The notes under the pieces were generated by a model. The model saw only the letters and a program-made list of their open reading frames with translations. It was not told the origin of the DNA and did no database searches. Of a stretch of DNA of 5,381 nucleotides, positions 1 through 5,381 are shown one piece after another. The stretch lies in contig CALBTA010000419.1 in the NCBI GenBank assembly GCA_937967755.1, positions 1 through 5,381 on the forward strand, in the 5' to 3' direction. A program made the translations under genes and the position numbers. How positions within the stretch are numbered: position 1 is the first letter of the stretch; every line of letters begins with the position of its first letter. The stretch is from an uncultured Planctomycetaceae bacterium (GTDB lineage Bacteria; Planctomycetota; Planctomycetia; Pirellulales; Pirellulaceae).

Positions 1-693
1 CCGTTTGACTTCGCTGCGAACGAGCTGATCGGCGAGCCAGGCGGGCGGATCGGTCTTTACGCGGGCGAGCACCCCTTCGAAGGATTCAGGCCCGACGCCG
101 ACGAGCAAATAGCTGCCTTTGAGGCCCCACGTGACCGCCGGCATGTCAGGACCGAATGAAACTTTGTACGCTTCCGTTCCGGCGACTTCGACATTCTCAA
201 CCGAGCCTTCGGGTAGTTGCGCTTGCAGTTTTTCCAGCGACTTTTGCACGTCTTCGGCATCTTCGCCCAAGTTGACCAGTGCCCCGCCCCGCACGTCAGG
301 TCCGCGGTCGCCCATGGCGAAGCTTTCCACGAACAGCGCGGTCGGCCGCATCAATAGCGGGCGAGCGAGCGCCACGCCGTGTTCGGCAATCAGCGCCTCG
401 CGTGAACCGGCTTCCCCTTCGACCGACGAGGTCAGGGCATCGACCAGCCGTCGGTCGACTTCGGCAATGATGCGTTGCACTTCCGGCTCGGCCAGCATCG
501 CCTCGGTGCTGTTTTCGCTTCCGGCGTCTGGCTTTTTCATGCCGGCCCAACTGACGTACGCCAGGCACTCCTCGGGGGCGACCTTCTGCATGAACGGGTC
601 TTCCTCAGGCGGAACGCCCAACGGCAAGCCCGTCCCGCCAGAGAACAGCGACAAGATCGACATGAAAAAGGCAACGAAATCTGCGTCCATCAT
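1..693 (-). CDS. N-terminal part of a DUF1559-associated large protein, paralogue of the neighbouring gene (cut by window edge)
   Basis: Seen: the minus strand is open for exactly 231 codons from ATG at 693 to base 1, with no stop, so the 3' end lies outside the window. The start begins MMDADFVAFF and is followed by a short hydrophobic stretch (about residues 5-18) and GLPLGVPP (23-29). The rest aligns almost without gaps to the first ~230 residues of the upstream gene product. Shared blocks are DP-MQ-AP-EC (32-43), WAGM-KPD (49-56), TEA-AE-EVQ (63-73), EAL-AE (99-104), GPD-GA-N-G (131-143), VE-AG-Y (169-176), TWG-G-YLL-GVG (188-201) and PP-WL (216-220). By eye roughly a third or more of the positions are identical. 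GGAG six bases before the first ATG (700-703) supports the start; a second ATG follows immediately at 690. Inferred: it has the same architecture as its neighbour, probably with a DUF1559 module beyond the edge, and arose by tandem duplication. Function is unknown. Co-transcription with the upstream gene is possible across the 93-bp gap. Confidence 0.92.
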   Translation of the reverse strand, partial: MMDADFVAFFMSILSLFSGGTGLPLGVPPEEDPFMQKVAPEECLAYVSWAGMKKPDAGSENSTEAMLAEPEVQRIIAEVDRRLVDALTSSVEGEAGSREALIAEHGVALARPLLMRPTALFVESFAMGDRGPDVRGGALVNLGEDAEDVQKSLEKLQAQLPEGSVENVEVAGTEAYKVSFGPDMPAVTWGLKGSYLLVGVGPESFEGVLARVKTDPPAWLADQLVRSEVKR

Positions 694-699
694 ATTGTG

Positions 700-703
700 C
701 TCC
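700..703 (-). promoter_or_regulatory. Shine-Dalgarno site of the partial paralogue
   Basis: Minus-strand GGAG, separated by six bases from the ATG at 693 and by nine from the second ATG at 690. It favours one of these two adjacent starts over any internal methionine such as M11. Confidence 0.6.
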
Positions 704-727
704 GAATGGTTGTTTGGCTTGGTAGAT

Positions 728-774
728 CGGGCACTCTTACTCTTGCCCGATGTCGCCACGGGCAAGGGTGCCCG
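728..774. repeat. Double-palindrome inverted repeat between the two paralogous genes
   Basis: The left arm (728-749) reads CGGGC, then ACTCTT twice in tandem, then GCCCG. The right arm (759-774) reads CGGGC, AAGGGT, GCCCG. The right arm is the reverse complement of the left arm if one ACTCTT copy is removed and one base is changed. Each arm is also a palindrome by itself. Arm one can form a 7-bp stem (727-733 with 744-750) around a 10-base loop. Arm two can form a 6-bp stem (759-764 with 769-774) around a 4-base loop, extended by GTCGC/GCGAC (752-756 with 776-780). The two arms can alternatively pair with each other. It starts 13 bases past the stop codon of the large gene. No T-run follows on the minus strand, so it is not a standard intrinsic terminator. 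It could act as an mRNA 3' stabiliser, an attenuator or a REP-like dispersed repeat; which one is not visible here. Confidence 0.75.
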
Positions 775-786
775 CGCGACGTTTTG

Positions 787-3348
787 TTAGGGAACAGCTT
801 CGGCCTCTGGTTCAAACTCAAGATCATCAAGCCTCTCAAAGGCTTCGGGTTCCTCTTCGAAGGCGTCCGGCACAGCGGCATCGCCTTCATGATGATGATG
901 ATCGTGCCCGTCGAGATCATGCCAATCGACCACTTCGCCGCCGGCTTTGGTGAACAGCGCTTTCAATTTCGCGGGGGCGAGGGATGTTGAAATCGCATGC
1001 ACGCTGCCGTCGCCCATCGCGGCTTGGAAAACGCCGGGCCACACGCCGGAAAGCTTCTCGGTCGGCTTCATGCCTTCGTCGGGATCGAAGTCGGCTGGCT
1101 TCGTCCAGGGCACGGCGGCCCGGTCGTTCACTTCGACCACCATCAGGGTGTTCGACAGGCCGTCACGAATCTCGGCGAACCGCGCACCCTCTTCGCCGGA
1201 GAACAAACCGTCTTCACCAGCCACGCCCAAGTACGTTGTATAGCCTTCAGGCGCGGCGCTGGCGGGCGAGCGATAAACGGCAGGGATACGGGCGATCAGA
1301 GCCTTGTTGTGCTCGCTGTCCCACGGTTCGTCGTGGCGGAATTCGTCGTACAGCCCGCCCCCTTCGATGTATGGCAAGATCTTCACCCGCCAGCTCAAAC
1401 CCGGCTTGCCGTCTTCTGTCTTCATGGCGGCCGCGGGCAGGCGGCGCATGGCGGCGTGGTGGTTGTGCATCGCCAACGCGATTTGCTTTAGATTGTTCAT
1501 CGATTGCATTCGCCGTGCGGCGGTTCGCGCGGATTGAATCGCTGGCAACAATGCCGCCACGGCGATCGGAGCGGTCGAGCCCATGCTGCCACCCGGCAGG
1601 CTTTGCCGTGCGGTGAACTCAATGCCGGCTTCGCTACGGGTGATCGAGGTGATGCTGGGCCGTAGGTGGCGGCTGATCGTTTCCGACCGCGGCAAGATCG
1701 AAGCGTCGATCTCGATACCCTCTTCCGCCAAATTGTTCAGCAGCGCCGTCGCTGCAATTTGGGCGATCGGGTAAACCATCTCGAACAGCGTCTTCGTATC
1801 GACGTACGTCACCGAAAGCGGCCCCGGCTCGGCCGCCAACGCCTTCGTAACTTCAGGAATCGTCGCCACCGATTTGAAATCCTCGCCGCGAACCAGCATC
1901 GCCTGAATGTTCTGCGGGAAGAGCGAAACGATCAGGTGCGTGTCGGTCAGGCACCAGGCCGGGGCGAAGGGGAATTCCGTGTCGACGACCGAAAGAAAGT
2001 GAATCGTCCGGCCCTGCAACTCAATCGTCTTAAGCTGGGGCGGGGCGTAGTAGCCGAACTCCTCCCCCTCCGGCGGTTCCAACATGGCTTCGGCCAGTGC
2101 CATCAGTTGGGCGTGAACCTTGCGGGCCTTGGCCGGGTCGCGCACATCGCCCGTGGCGGTCAAACCCGAAACCAGCAGGCCCCCTTCATCAGCCGAGTTG
2201 TAAATGCACCAGTTGTCGCCCAGCGAGGCAAGCAACTCGCCCCGCAGATCGAGGCCCAGCATCTCATTGATCTCGTCCAGGCCTTCGTCCATTTGCCGGG
2301 CCATGTCGGGGTCGGCTTCGCGAACAGTCTCTTGAACTTTCTCGAGCACCTTTTGCCCATCCAACCGCAGCCCAAACGCGATGGTCGAATCGGCGGGTAT
2401 CGTTTGCAAGTCGTCGGCGGTCAGCGGCTTGGCATCGGCCAAGGCGAAGATGCCGCGGCTTTCGCCTTCGATATTCATCACCGTGCGGTTGACGAACCCG
2501 TCTTCGTCCAAGCCGGTCACCGACACGTAAGAGGTCACGTTGTTCAATCCCAACGCCGCCAGCCATTCTTTGGCTTGCTCCTGATCGTTGCCTTGCAGCC
2601 CGTTCAAGCTCTGTTTCACCAGTTCGTTCATGTTGGCGTAGGTTACGGTCGACGTCCGCTCGACCGGCAATTCCTCTTGCAACTGCGTCAACCACTTCGG
2701 TGGAGCGGTTCGGGCGTTGGCGAACATCGCTTCGACCGTTCCTTCCCCAACGCCCAATAGCAAATACTTGCCGCGCACGCCCCAGGTGATTTCCGGCGCG
2801 CTGGGGTCGGGTTGAAAGCGGTAGAAGGTCGCTCCGGCGATCTCGACTTCATTGACTTCCAAATCATCGCCGGCTTGCTTTTGCAGTTCTAAAAGGCCGT
2901 CGCGAATCTTCGCCGTGTCGTCGCCCGTGTTGATGATCGCACCTGCGGCGATGTCGGGCGGGCCGCCTTGTTTCACCTCGAATTTGGAAACGTAGATGGC
3001 GGTTGAGTGGGTGATGAGCGTTTTGGCCCACAACGAAGCGTTCTCGGCCAGTAACGCCTCGGCTCCGCCACTGGGACGCGCAAGCCTCGGAAAACCCTCG
3101 GTCAACGCCTTGTCCAGATGTTGAACGAACTGCTGCACCTCCTCCTCGGCCATCAGCGCCTCGGTCGGGTTGCCACTTTGGGGATCGGGCTTCGCCATGC
3201 CGGCCCAGGTGGTGTAGTAAATGCACTCGTCCGGCGCGATGCGTTGCATCAACGGATCAGGTTCCGCCGGCGGCACGCCCAGCGGCAGGCCCAACCCGGC
3301 ATAGAACATCGTGATAATCAAAACTTCCATCCCGCCGAGCATAAACAT
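787..3348 (-). CDS. 853-residue protein with C-terminal DUF1559-like module
   Basis: Seen: GGGAG six bases before ATG 3348 supports this start over M7. Residues 4-22 are hydrophobic (a signal anchor or uncleaved signal peptide), followed by GLPLGVPP. Residues 30-590 form a region I cannot assign, shared at its start with the partial paralogue downstream; a DUF3352-like relationship is possible but unproven. From about 592 the sequence is DUF1559-like: a hydrophobic segment APIAVAALLPAIQSA followed by ARRMQSMNNLKQIALAMHNH (611-630), LSWRVKILPYIE (651-662), TTYLGVAGEDGLF (704-716), IRDGLSNTLMVVEV (727-740) and a terminal MGDGSVHAIS block (778-787). The tail has GHDHHHHEGD (814-823) and then about 30 mostly acidic residues. 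Known: DUF1559 proteins are abundant in Planctomycetes and normally start with a type IV prepilin-like motif. Here the module is internal and the GFTLVE-type cleavage motif is absent. Inferred: an envelope-associated or exported protein. Its biochemical role is unknown. Confidence 0.93.
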   Translation of the reverse strand: MFMLGGMEVLIITMFYAGLGLPLGVPPAEPDPLMQRIAPDECIYYTTWAGMAKPDPQSGNPTEALMAEEEVQQFVQHLDKALTEGFPRLARPSGGAEALLAENASLWAKTLITHSTAIYVSKFEVKQGGPPDIAAGAIINTGDDTAKIRDGLLELQKQAGDDLEVNEVEIAGATFYRFQPDPSAPEITWGVRGKYLLLGVGEGTVEAMFANARTAPPKWLTQLQEELPVERTSTVTYANMNELVKQSLNGLQGNDQEQAKEWLAALGLNNVTSYVSVTGLDEDGFVNRTVMNIEGESRGIFALADAKPLTADDLQTIPADSTIAFGLRLDGQKVLEKVQETVREADPDMARQMDEGLDEINEMLGLDLRGELLASLGDNWCIYNSADEGGLLVSGLTATGDVRDPAKARKVHAQLMALAEAMLEPPEGEEFGYYAPPQLKTIELQGRTIHFLSVVDTEFPFAPAWCLTDTHLIVSLFPQNIQAMLVRGEDFKSVATIPEVTKALAAEPGPLSVTYVDTKTLFEMVYPIAQIAATALLNNLAEEGIEIDASILPRSETISRHLRPSITSITRSEAGIEFTARQSLPGGSMGSTAPIAVAALLPAIQSARTAARRMQSMNNLKQIALAMHNHHAAMRRLPAAAMKTEDGKPGLSWRVKILPYIEGGGLYDEFRHDEPWDSEHNKALIARIPAVYRSPASAAPEGYTTYLGVAGEDGLFSGEEGARFAEIRDGLSNTLMVVEVNDRAAVPWTKPADFDPDEGMKPTEKLSGVWPGVFQAAMGDGSVHAISTSLAPAKLKALFTKAGGEVVDWHDLDGHDHHHHEGDAAVPDAFEEEPEAFERLDDLEFEPEAEAVP

Positions 3349-3354
3349 CGCTGG

Positions 3355-3359
3355 CTCCC
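3355..3359 (-). promoter_or_regulatory. Shine-Dalgarno site of the 853-residue gene
   Basis: Minus-strand GGGAG with six bases to ATG 3348, the same spacing as at the downstream paralogue. It selects M1; the internal M7 has only GGCGGG directly abutting it. Confidence 0.65.
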
Positions 3360-3377
3360 GTTTCGTCAGCGGGCGTC

Positions 3378-3409
3378 ATTTAAGAACGAGGAGAAAACGA
3401 CTTTGTCAA
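3378..3409 (-). promoter_or_regulatory. Candidate promoter of the 853-residue gene
   Basis: On the minus strand a perfect TTGACA (3409-3404) is followed 20 bases later by TTAAAT (3383-3378), a 4 of 6 match to TATAAT. The spacer is longer than the usual 17 and coincides exactly with the left 20-bp inverted-repeat arm. Alternative -10 hexamers at spacing 17-18 (TTCTTA, TCTTAA) are weaker. The TTAAAT box ends 29 bases before the start codon, which leaves room for a short leader with the GGGAG site. This rests on pattern matching only, and planctomycete promoters are not well defined. Confidence 0.3.
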
Positions 3410-3414
3410 CGATT

Positions 3415-3447
3415 CCCTCTTCCACTGGGAGAGGGCGAGGGTGAGGG
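3415..3447. repeat. REP-like GGGAGAGGG palindrome
   Basis: CCCTCTTCC (3415-3423) pairs with GGGAGAGGG (3427-3435) around a three-base loop, giving nine pairs including one G-U type. It is followed by CGAGGGTGAGGG (3436-3447). From general knowledge, palindromes of this CCCTCTCCC...GGGAGAGGG...GGTGAGGG form occur as dispersed intergenic repeats in many bacteria. It sits inside the spacer of the larger inverted repeat. Copy number in this genome cannot be judged from the window. Confidence 0.6.
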
Positions 3448-3493
3448 CAAATAAAATGCCTAAGTCGTTTTCTCCTCGTTCGCACAGACGCCC

Positions 3494-3691
3494 TTGGTTG
3501 GATTCACCGGAAAAGAATCAGAATTCCCCTACCCTTGTACGCACCCCGCAACCATCTTGTTGCCTTGGAGTAGTTGCCTCCCCATCGACGCTGAGGATAC
3601 CGCGCCCCGGCCCAATTGTCCACGAACGCAGGCGACAAAACAGGCGGGGATGAGCGCCGCGCTCAAGGAAATAGCGGAAAAGTTCAACGGC
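3494..3691. other. Intergenic stretch with no recognised feature
   Basis: This part of the 504-bp gap between the ankyrin gene and the large gene has no convincing gene. The short open frames on both strands have no family resemblance and run into the palindromic repeats next to them. A small GAGCG/CGCTC hairpin (3652-3664) is the only structure seen. Confidence 0.5.
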
Positions 3692-3735
3692 ACGCCGGGC
3701 GGCGTAGTGCGGACCTCCAGGTCCGCCGACGCCGG
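3692..3735. repeat. GC-rich palindrome cluster (GCGGACCT-CC-AGGTCCGC)
   Basis: Bases 3709-3726 are a perfect 8-bp inverted repeat, GCGGACCT and AGGTCCGC, around CC. It is flanked by GGCGT (3701-3705) and ACGCC (3729-3733), which extend the stem across a small internal loop. A second palindrome, ACGCCG/CGGCGT (3692-3705), overlaps and competes for the left flank. The density of self-complementary units suggests a dispersed REP-like element. Confidence 0.65.
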
Positions 3736-3767
3736 AATTCCATGCTGCGCCGCGACAAAATGAGAAC

Positions 3768-3828
3768 CACAGAGGTACGGAGAAGCACAGAGCATAGGTT
3801 GCAATCGATCACTCTGTGAGCCTCTGTG
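3768..3828. repeat. CACAGAGG/CCTCTGTG double inverted repeat downstream of the ankyrin gene
   Basis: CACAGAGG (3768-3775) and CACAGAG (3786-3792) are mirrored by CTCTGTG (3812-3818) and CCTCTGTG (3821-3828). The two outer units pair with each other and so do the two inner units, with unequal linkers of 10 and 2 bases. It begins 24 bases beyond the ankyrin gene's stop codon on the minus strand, so it could form a 3' hairpin or act in termination, although no T-run follows. CACAGAG-type tandem units recur in intergenic DNA of several planctomycete genomes, from general knowledge. Confidence 0.65.
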
Positions 3829-3852
3829 TTCCCTATGGTGAAACTGAAAGCA

Positions 3853-4479
3853 TCAGCCTCTAAGGATCGAGAGCGTTGCCGACGCGTTTTTGGGATTCTT
3901 CTGTTCGACCAGTTCGGCAGCGGTAAGGCGTCCACGGTATTCCGCACACCGTGCCGACGTGTCTGCACCTTGCGTCAGCAGCAGTTGGACGATAGGAGAT
4001 TGCCCCATCATCGCGGCATACATCAATGGGGTCAATTCGCCGTCTGTAAGTGTCCGCGATTCGATATCGCCATTGTGTTGCAGCATCGTTTCAACAACAG
4101 CTGCCAGTCCGCTGCCCGCCGCGCGATGGAGCGGTGTAGCGCCGTCGATGCCGTGCAAGTTGGGGTCCCCGCCGTTTTCGAGCAGGCATTGAACAATCTG
4201 AATCGCTGCTTGTGACTCTTCATTTTCGCAAGCCATATCAACGGCGCTATGCAACAACGTGAAGCCGTCATCGGCGGGCAGCGCGGGGCTTTCCCCCAAC
4301 TCGACGAGCGTTTTCACCGCCGGAAAGTCACCAATTTCAATCGCCCGCTGCAGCAAGCTTTCAGTTGTTTTAGTTGGCCGGCGATACCACGGTGTGGTCA
4401 GTACGTCTTGACGAAGTACATCCACGTCCTGGTGAGCGAGGTAGGAATCCCAGATCGGGTTGAAGTGGTTTGGTTTCAT
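3853..4479 (-). CDS. Ankyrin-repeat protein, 208 residues
   Basis: Seen: after a non-repeat N-terminus (1-39, with FNPIWDSYL and TPWYRRP) come ankyrin repeats at about 40-66, 71-108 (DGFTLLHSAVD ... LLENGGDPN, with extra residues in the loop), 112-142 (DGATPLHRAAGSG ... MLQHNGDIESR) and 147-177 (ELTPLMYAAMMGQ ... LLLTQGADTSAR). A degenerate cap follows (LTAAELVEQ). The TPLH/TPLM and G-A/G-D-x-N signatures make the family call firm. There is no signal peptide, membrane segment or enzymatic domain, so it is a cytoplasmic binding protein. The first in-frame ATG is at 4479. No Shine-Dalgarno site precedes it, and the frame stays open upstream to a TGA without another ATG, GTG or TTG. It lies 99 bp after the SUKH-like gene in the same direction. 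Known: ankyrin proteins serve many roles, including immunity proteins in polymorphic-toxin loci. Partner and function are unknown; immunity is inferred from context only. Confidence 0.9.
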   Translation of the reverse strand: MKPNHFNPIWDSYLAHQDVDVLRQDVLTTPWYRRPTKTTESLLQRAIEIGDFPAVKTLVELGESPALPADDGFTLLHSAVDMACENEESQAAIQIVQCLLENGGDPNLHGIDGATPLHRAAGSGLAAVVETMLQHNGDIESRTLTDGELTPLMYAAMMGQSPIVQLLLTQGADTSARCAEYRGRLTAAELVEQKNPKNASATLSILRG

Positions 4480-4578
4480 TTGCGAGTTCGGGTTGTACTC
4501 AATCCATCCGCTAGTCAGTGTCGAGAAGGATTCACCACCCCTTTCAATAGTCCTACTCGATCGAACGACTCACAACCT

Positions 4579-5244
4579 TTACTCGCCTCGGTAAGTCTCA
4601 AGAAGTCTGATGTAGCCAGCATTGTGTCCACAGGACTCACGAAAGTAGTGATACAACCATTCTTCCACTGTATCTGCGCACTGCTGGACATCCCATTGGC
4701 TGTAGTCGGGCACGCCTCCATGCCAGACGGACGGTAAGCCGAAAGGGTGTTCACAAGTTACCATGCAGTGAGATCCGTCAGAACTGAGTAGCAGATGCCA
4801 ATTGCAGCAGCCCTGTCCTTCGACGAACGCGAGAAACATCAGTTTGCTTGAGTCCGCCGGTAGTCGCCAAAGTTCTTCGGGCATTTGCAGCCAAATACTA
4901 TTGTGGTGCAACCGATCAACGTATTCGTCCGTTTCGACCAAATGTCGAAACACATCAGGAATGACGAATCCAGCGGCTTCAGCTTCCGACGCGAGCTTGC
5001 GAAATTCCGACCGCCGGCTTCGATGAGCATTGGTGGGTTTGGGGAGGATGAATGCTGCGGCTTGCATCGCGGCATAGTGCCGCCCGTCAATTTCGCCCCG
5101 CATGTATCGTTGCCCCAGTTCCTTGATTTCCGGCGTCACCTGAATTGGTGGTGGAAGTTGGTCGAATACGGTCTCCCGCAAGTTCATTGGAACGGTTGGG
5201 CGACTTCCTTCCAGCGCGGTACCTTTCCAGTTCACGAGATCCAT
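4579..5244 (-). CDS. Hypothetical protein with SMI1/KNR4 (SUKH)-like region, 221 residues
   Basis: Seen: ATG 5244 is the first start after an in-frame TAG, with only a poor GGATGGG before it. The N-terminal part (1-75) is unassigned. The region from about 79 to 203 has the look of a SUKH protein: an amphipathic helix, GFVIPDVFRHLVE (92-104), IWLQMPEELWRLP (117-129), FLAFVEGQGCCNWHLLLSSDG (137-157, start of the beta core), SHCMVTC (158-164) and a terminal helix TVEEWLYHYFRES (192-204). The protein is rich in Trp and Cys (146, 147, 160, 164, 189, 205). There is no signal peptide or membrane segment. Known: SUKH proteins are widely used as immunity proteins against polymorphic or contact-dependent toxins. 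Inferred: an immunity-like protein, with the following ankyrin gene as a neighbour in the same unit. The family match is by motif impression only; a plain uncharacterised protein remains possible. The gene itself is well supported. Confidence 0.85.
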   Translation of the reverse strand: MDLVNWKGTALEGSRPTVPMNLRETVFDQLPPPIQVTPEIKELGQRYMRGEIDGRHYAAMQAAAFILPKPTNAHRSRRSEFRKLASEAEAAGFVIPDVFRHLVETDEYVDRLHHNSIWLQMPEELWRLPADSSKLMFLAFVEGQGCCNWHLLLSSDGSHCMVTCEHPFGLPSVWHGGVPDYSQWDVQQCADTVEEWLYHYFRESCGHNAGYIRLLETYRGE

Positions 5245-5381
5245 AGCCCATCCATTTATAATCTAGGCGGAGTTTTTCACCACGGCACCCGCAGAAACAC
5301 ATGTCAGCCAATAACTTACCGCGACCGCGTAGTGAAAAACAAATCTCCAAGAATCCGGCAAGAAAAGTGTACCACTGGCTT
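5245..5381. other. Upstream region of the SUKH-like gene with a 9-bp inverted repeat
   Basis: GTTTTTCAC (5272-5280) and GTGAAAAAC (5332-5340) are perfect reverse complements, 51 bp apart. Closer to the gene, minus-strand TATAAA (5260-5255) matches a -10 box at 5 of 6 positions but has no acceptable -35. It ends only 10 bases before ATG 5244, so a transcript from it would be nearly leaderless. No gene is supported here, although the start of an upstream gene may lie beyond the edge. Confidence 0.35.

Larger units (their letters stand above)
3371..3493. repeat. Long inverted repeat with perfect 20-bp arms, MITE-like
   Basis: Bases 3384-3403 (GAACGAGGAG...ACGACTT) and 3462-3481 are perfect 20-bp reverse complements separated by 58 bp. 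Just outside, GGGCGTC (3371-3377) and GACGCCC (3487-3493) are also reverse complements, with unpaired linkers of 6 and 9... bases reduced to ATTTAA on the left and GCACA (3482-3486) on the right. The whole 123-bp block can therefore fold into one long imperfect hairpin. The spacer holds a second palindrome (3415-3435). No target-site duplication is evident at either end and there is no coding capacity, so insertion as a MITE is not proven. It begins 22 bp upstream of the large gene's start codon, so on the minus strand it would sit in that gene's promoter or 5' leader. Confidence 0.8.

Noticed and set aside
727..780. Intrinsic terminator between the two paralogues
   Set aside because: Hairpins are present but the minus strand continues with a mixed sequence (TCTACCAAGCC) and has no T-run.
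119..790. A 223-codon plus-strand open frame opposite the partial paralogue
   Set aside because: It is Ser/Ala-rich low-complexity sequence, antisense to a frame that aligns clearly to its paralogue, and it runs through the intergenic palindrome.
1666..2760. A 364-codon open frame on the plus strand, antisense to the large gene
   Set aside because: Its predicted protein is Arg/Gln/His-rich without family motifs and lies entirely opposite a well-supported gene with a good start site. It is the usual shadow of GC-rich coding sequence.
3494..3763. An 89-codon plus-strand frame, including a possible start at ATG 3650
   Set aside because: The frame crosses the GC-rich palindrome cluster and ends in repeat-derived residues (RTSRSADAG). 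No family signal is visible. A decayed gene fragment cannot be excluded.
3529..3804. A 91-codon minus-strand frame in the intergenic region
   Set aside because: It spans two repeat elements, has no recognisable domain and no good ribosome-binding site.
5245..5381. Integron attC-type recombination site upstream of the small genes
   Set aside because: The small accessory genes made this worth checking, but no GTTRRRY/RYYYAAC core pair is seen around the 9-bp inverted repeat or in the 99-bp gap between the two genes.

Overview
The window looks like chromosomal DNA of a planctomycete. The main evidence is a large protein ending in a DUF1559-type module, a family strongly expanded in Planctomycetes, together with moderately high GC and intergenic spaces full of short palindromic repeats. 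All four genes I can support lie on the minus strand, so the window reads from right to left. No RNA gene, CRISPR array, transposase or integrase is visible.

Right part (about 3850-5381): two small genes in the same direction, 99 bp apart. The upstream one (5244-4579) encodes a 221-residue, Trp/Cys-rich protein whose C-terminal two thirds resemble the SMI1/KNR4 (SUKH) fold; this is a tentative match. The downstream one (4479-3853) encodes a 208-residue ankyrin-repeat protein. Both families occur among immunity proteins of polymorphic-toxin loci, so the pair may be an orphan immunity cluster. No toxin is inside the window, so this is a hypothesis.

Middle (3349-3852): a 504-bp gene-free stretch densely packed with inverted repeats. 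Next to the ankyrin gene stop is a CACAGAG/CTCTGTG inverted repeat (3768-3828), then a GC-rich palindrome cluster (3692-3735). Next to the large gene is a perfect 20-bp inverted repeat (3384-3403 / 3462-3481) that encloses a REP-like GGGAGAGGG palindrome. A candidate promoter for the large gene lies in its left arm. The remaining part, about 3494-3691, shows nothing recognisable.

Left part (1-3348): two tandem paralogous genes. The first (3348-787) encodes 853 residues: a hydrophobic N-terminus, a long region of unknown function with GLPLGVPP and WAGM motifs, a DUF1559-like C-terminal module, and a His-rich plus acidic tail. The second (693 to beyond the left edge) encodes a clear paralogue of the first protein's N-terminus and is cut by the window edge. 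The 93 bp between them carry a double palindrome in which one arm has a tandem hexamer duplication.

Many long open frames on the plus strand opposite these genes are antisense shadows of GC-rich coding sequence and are not annotated.
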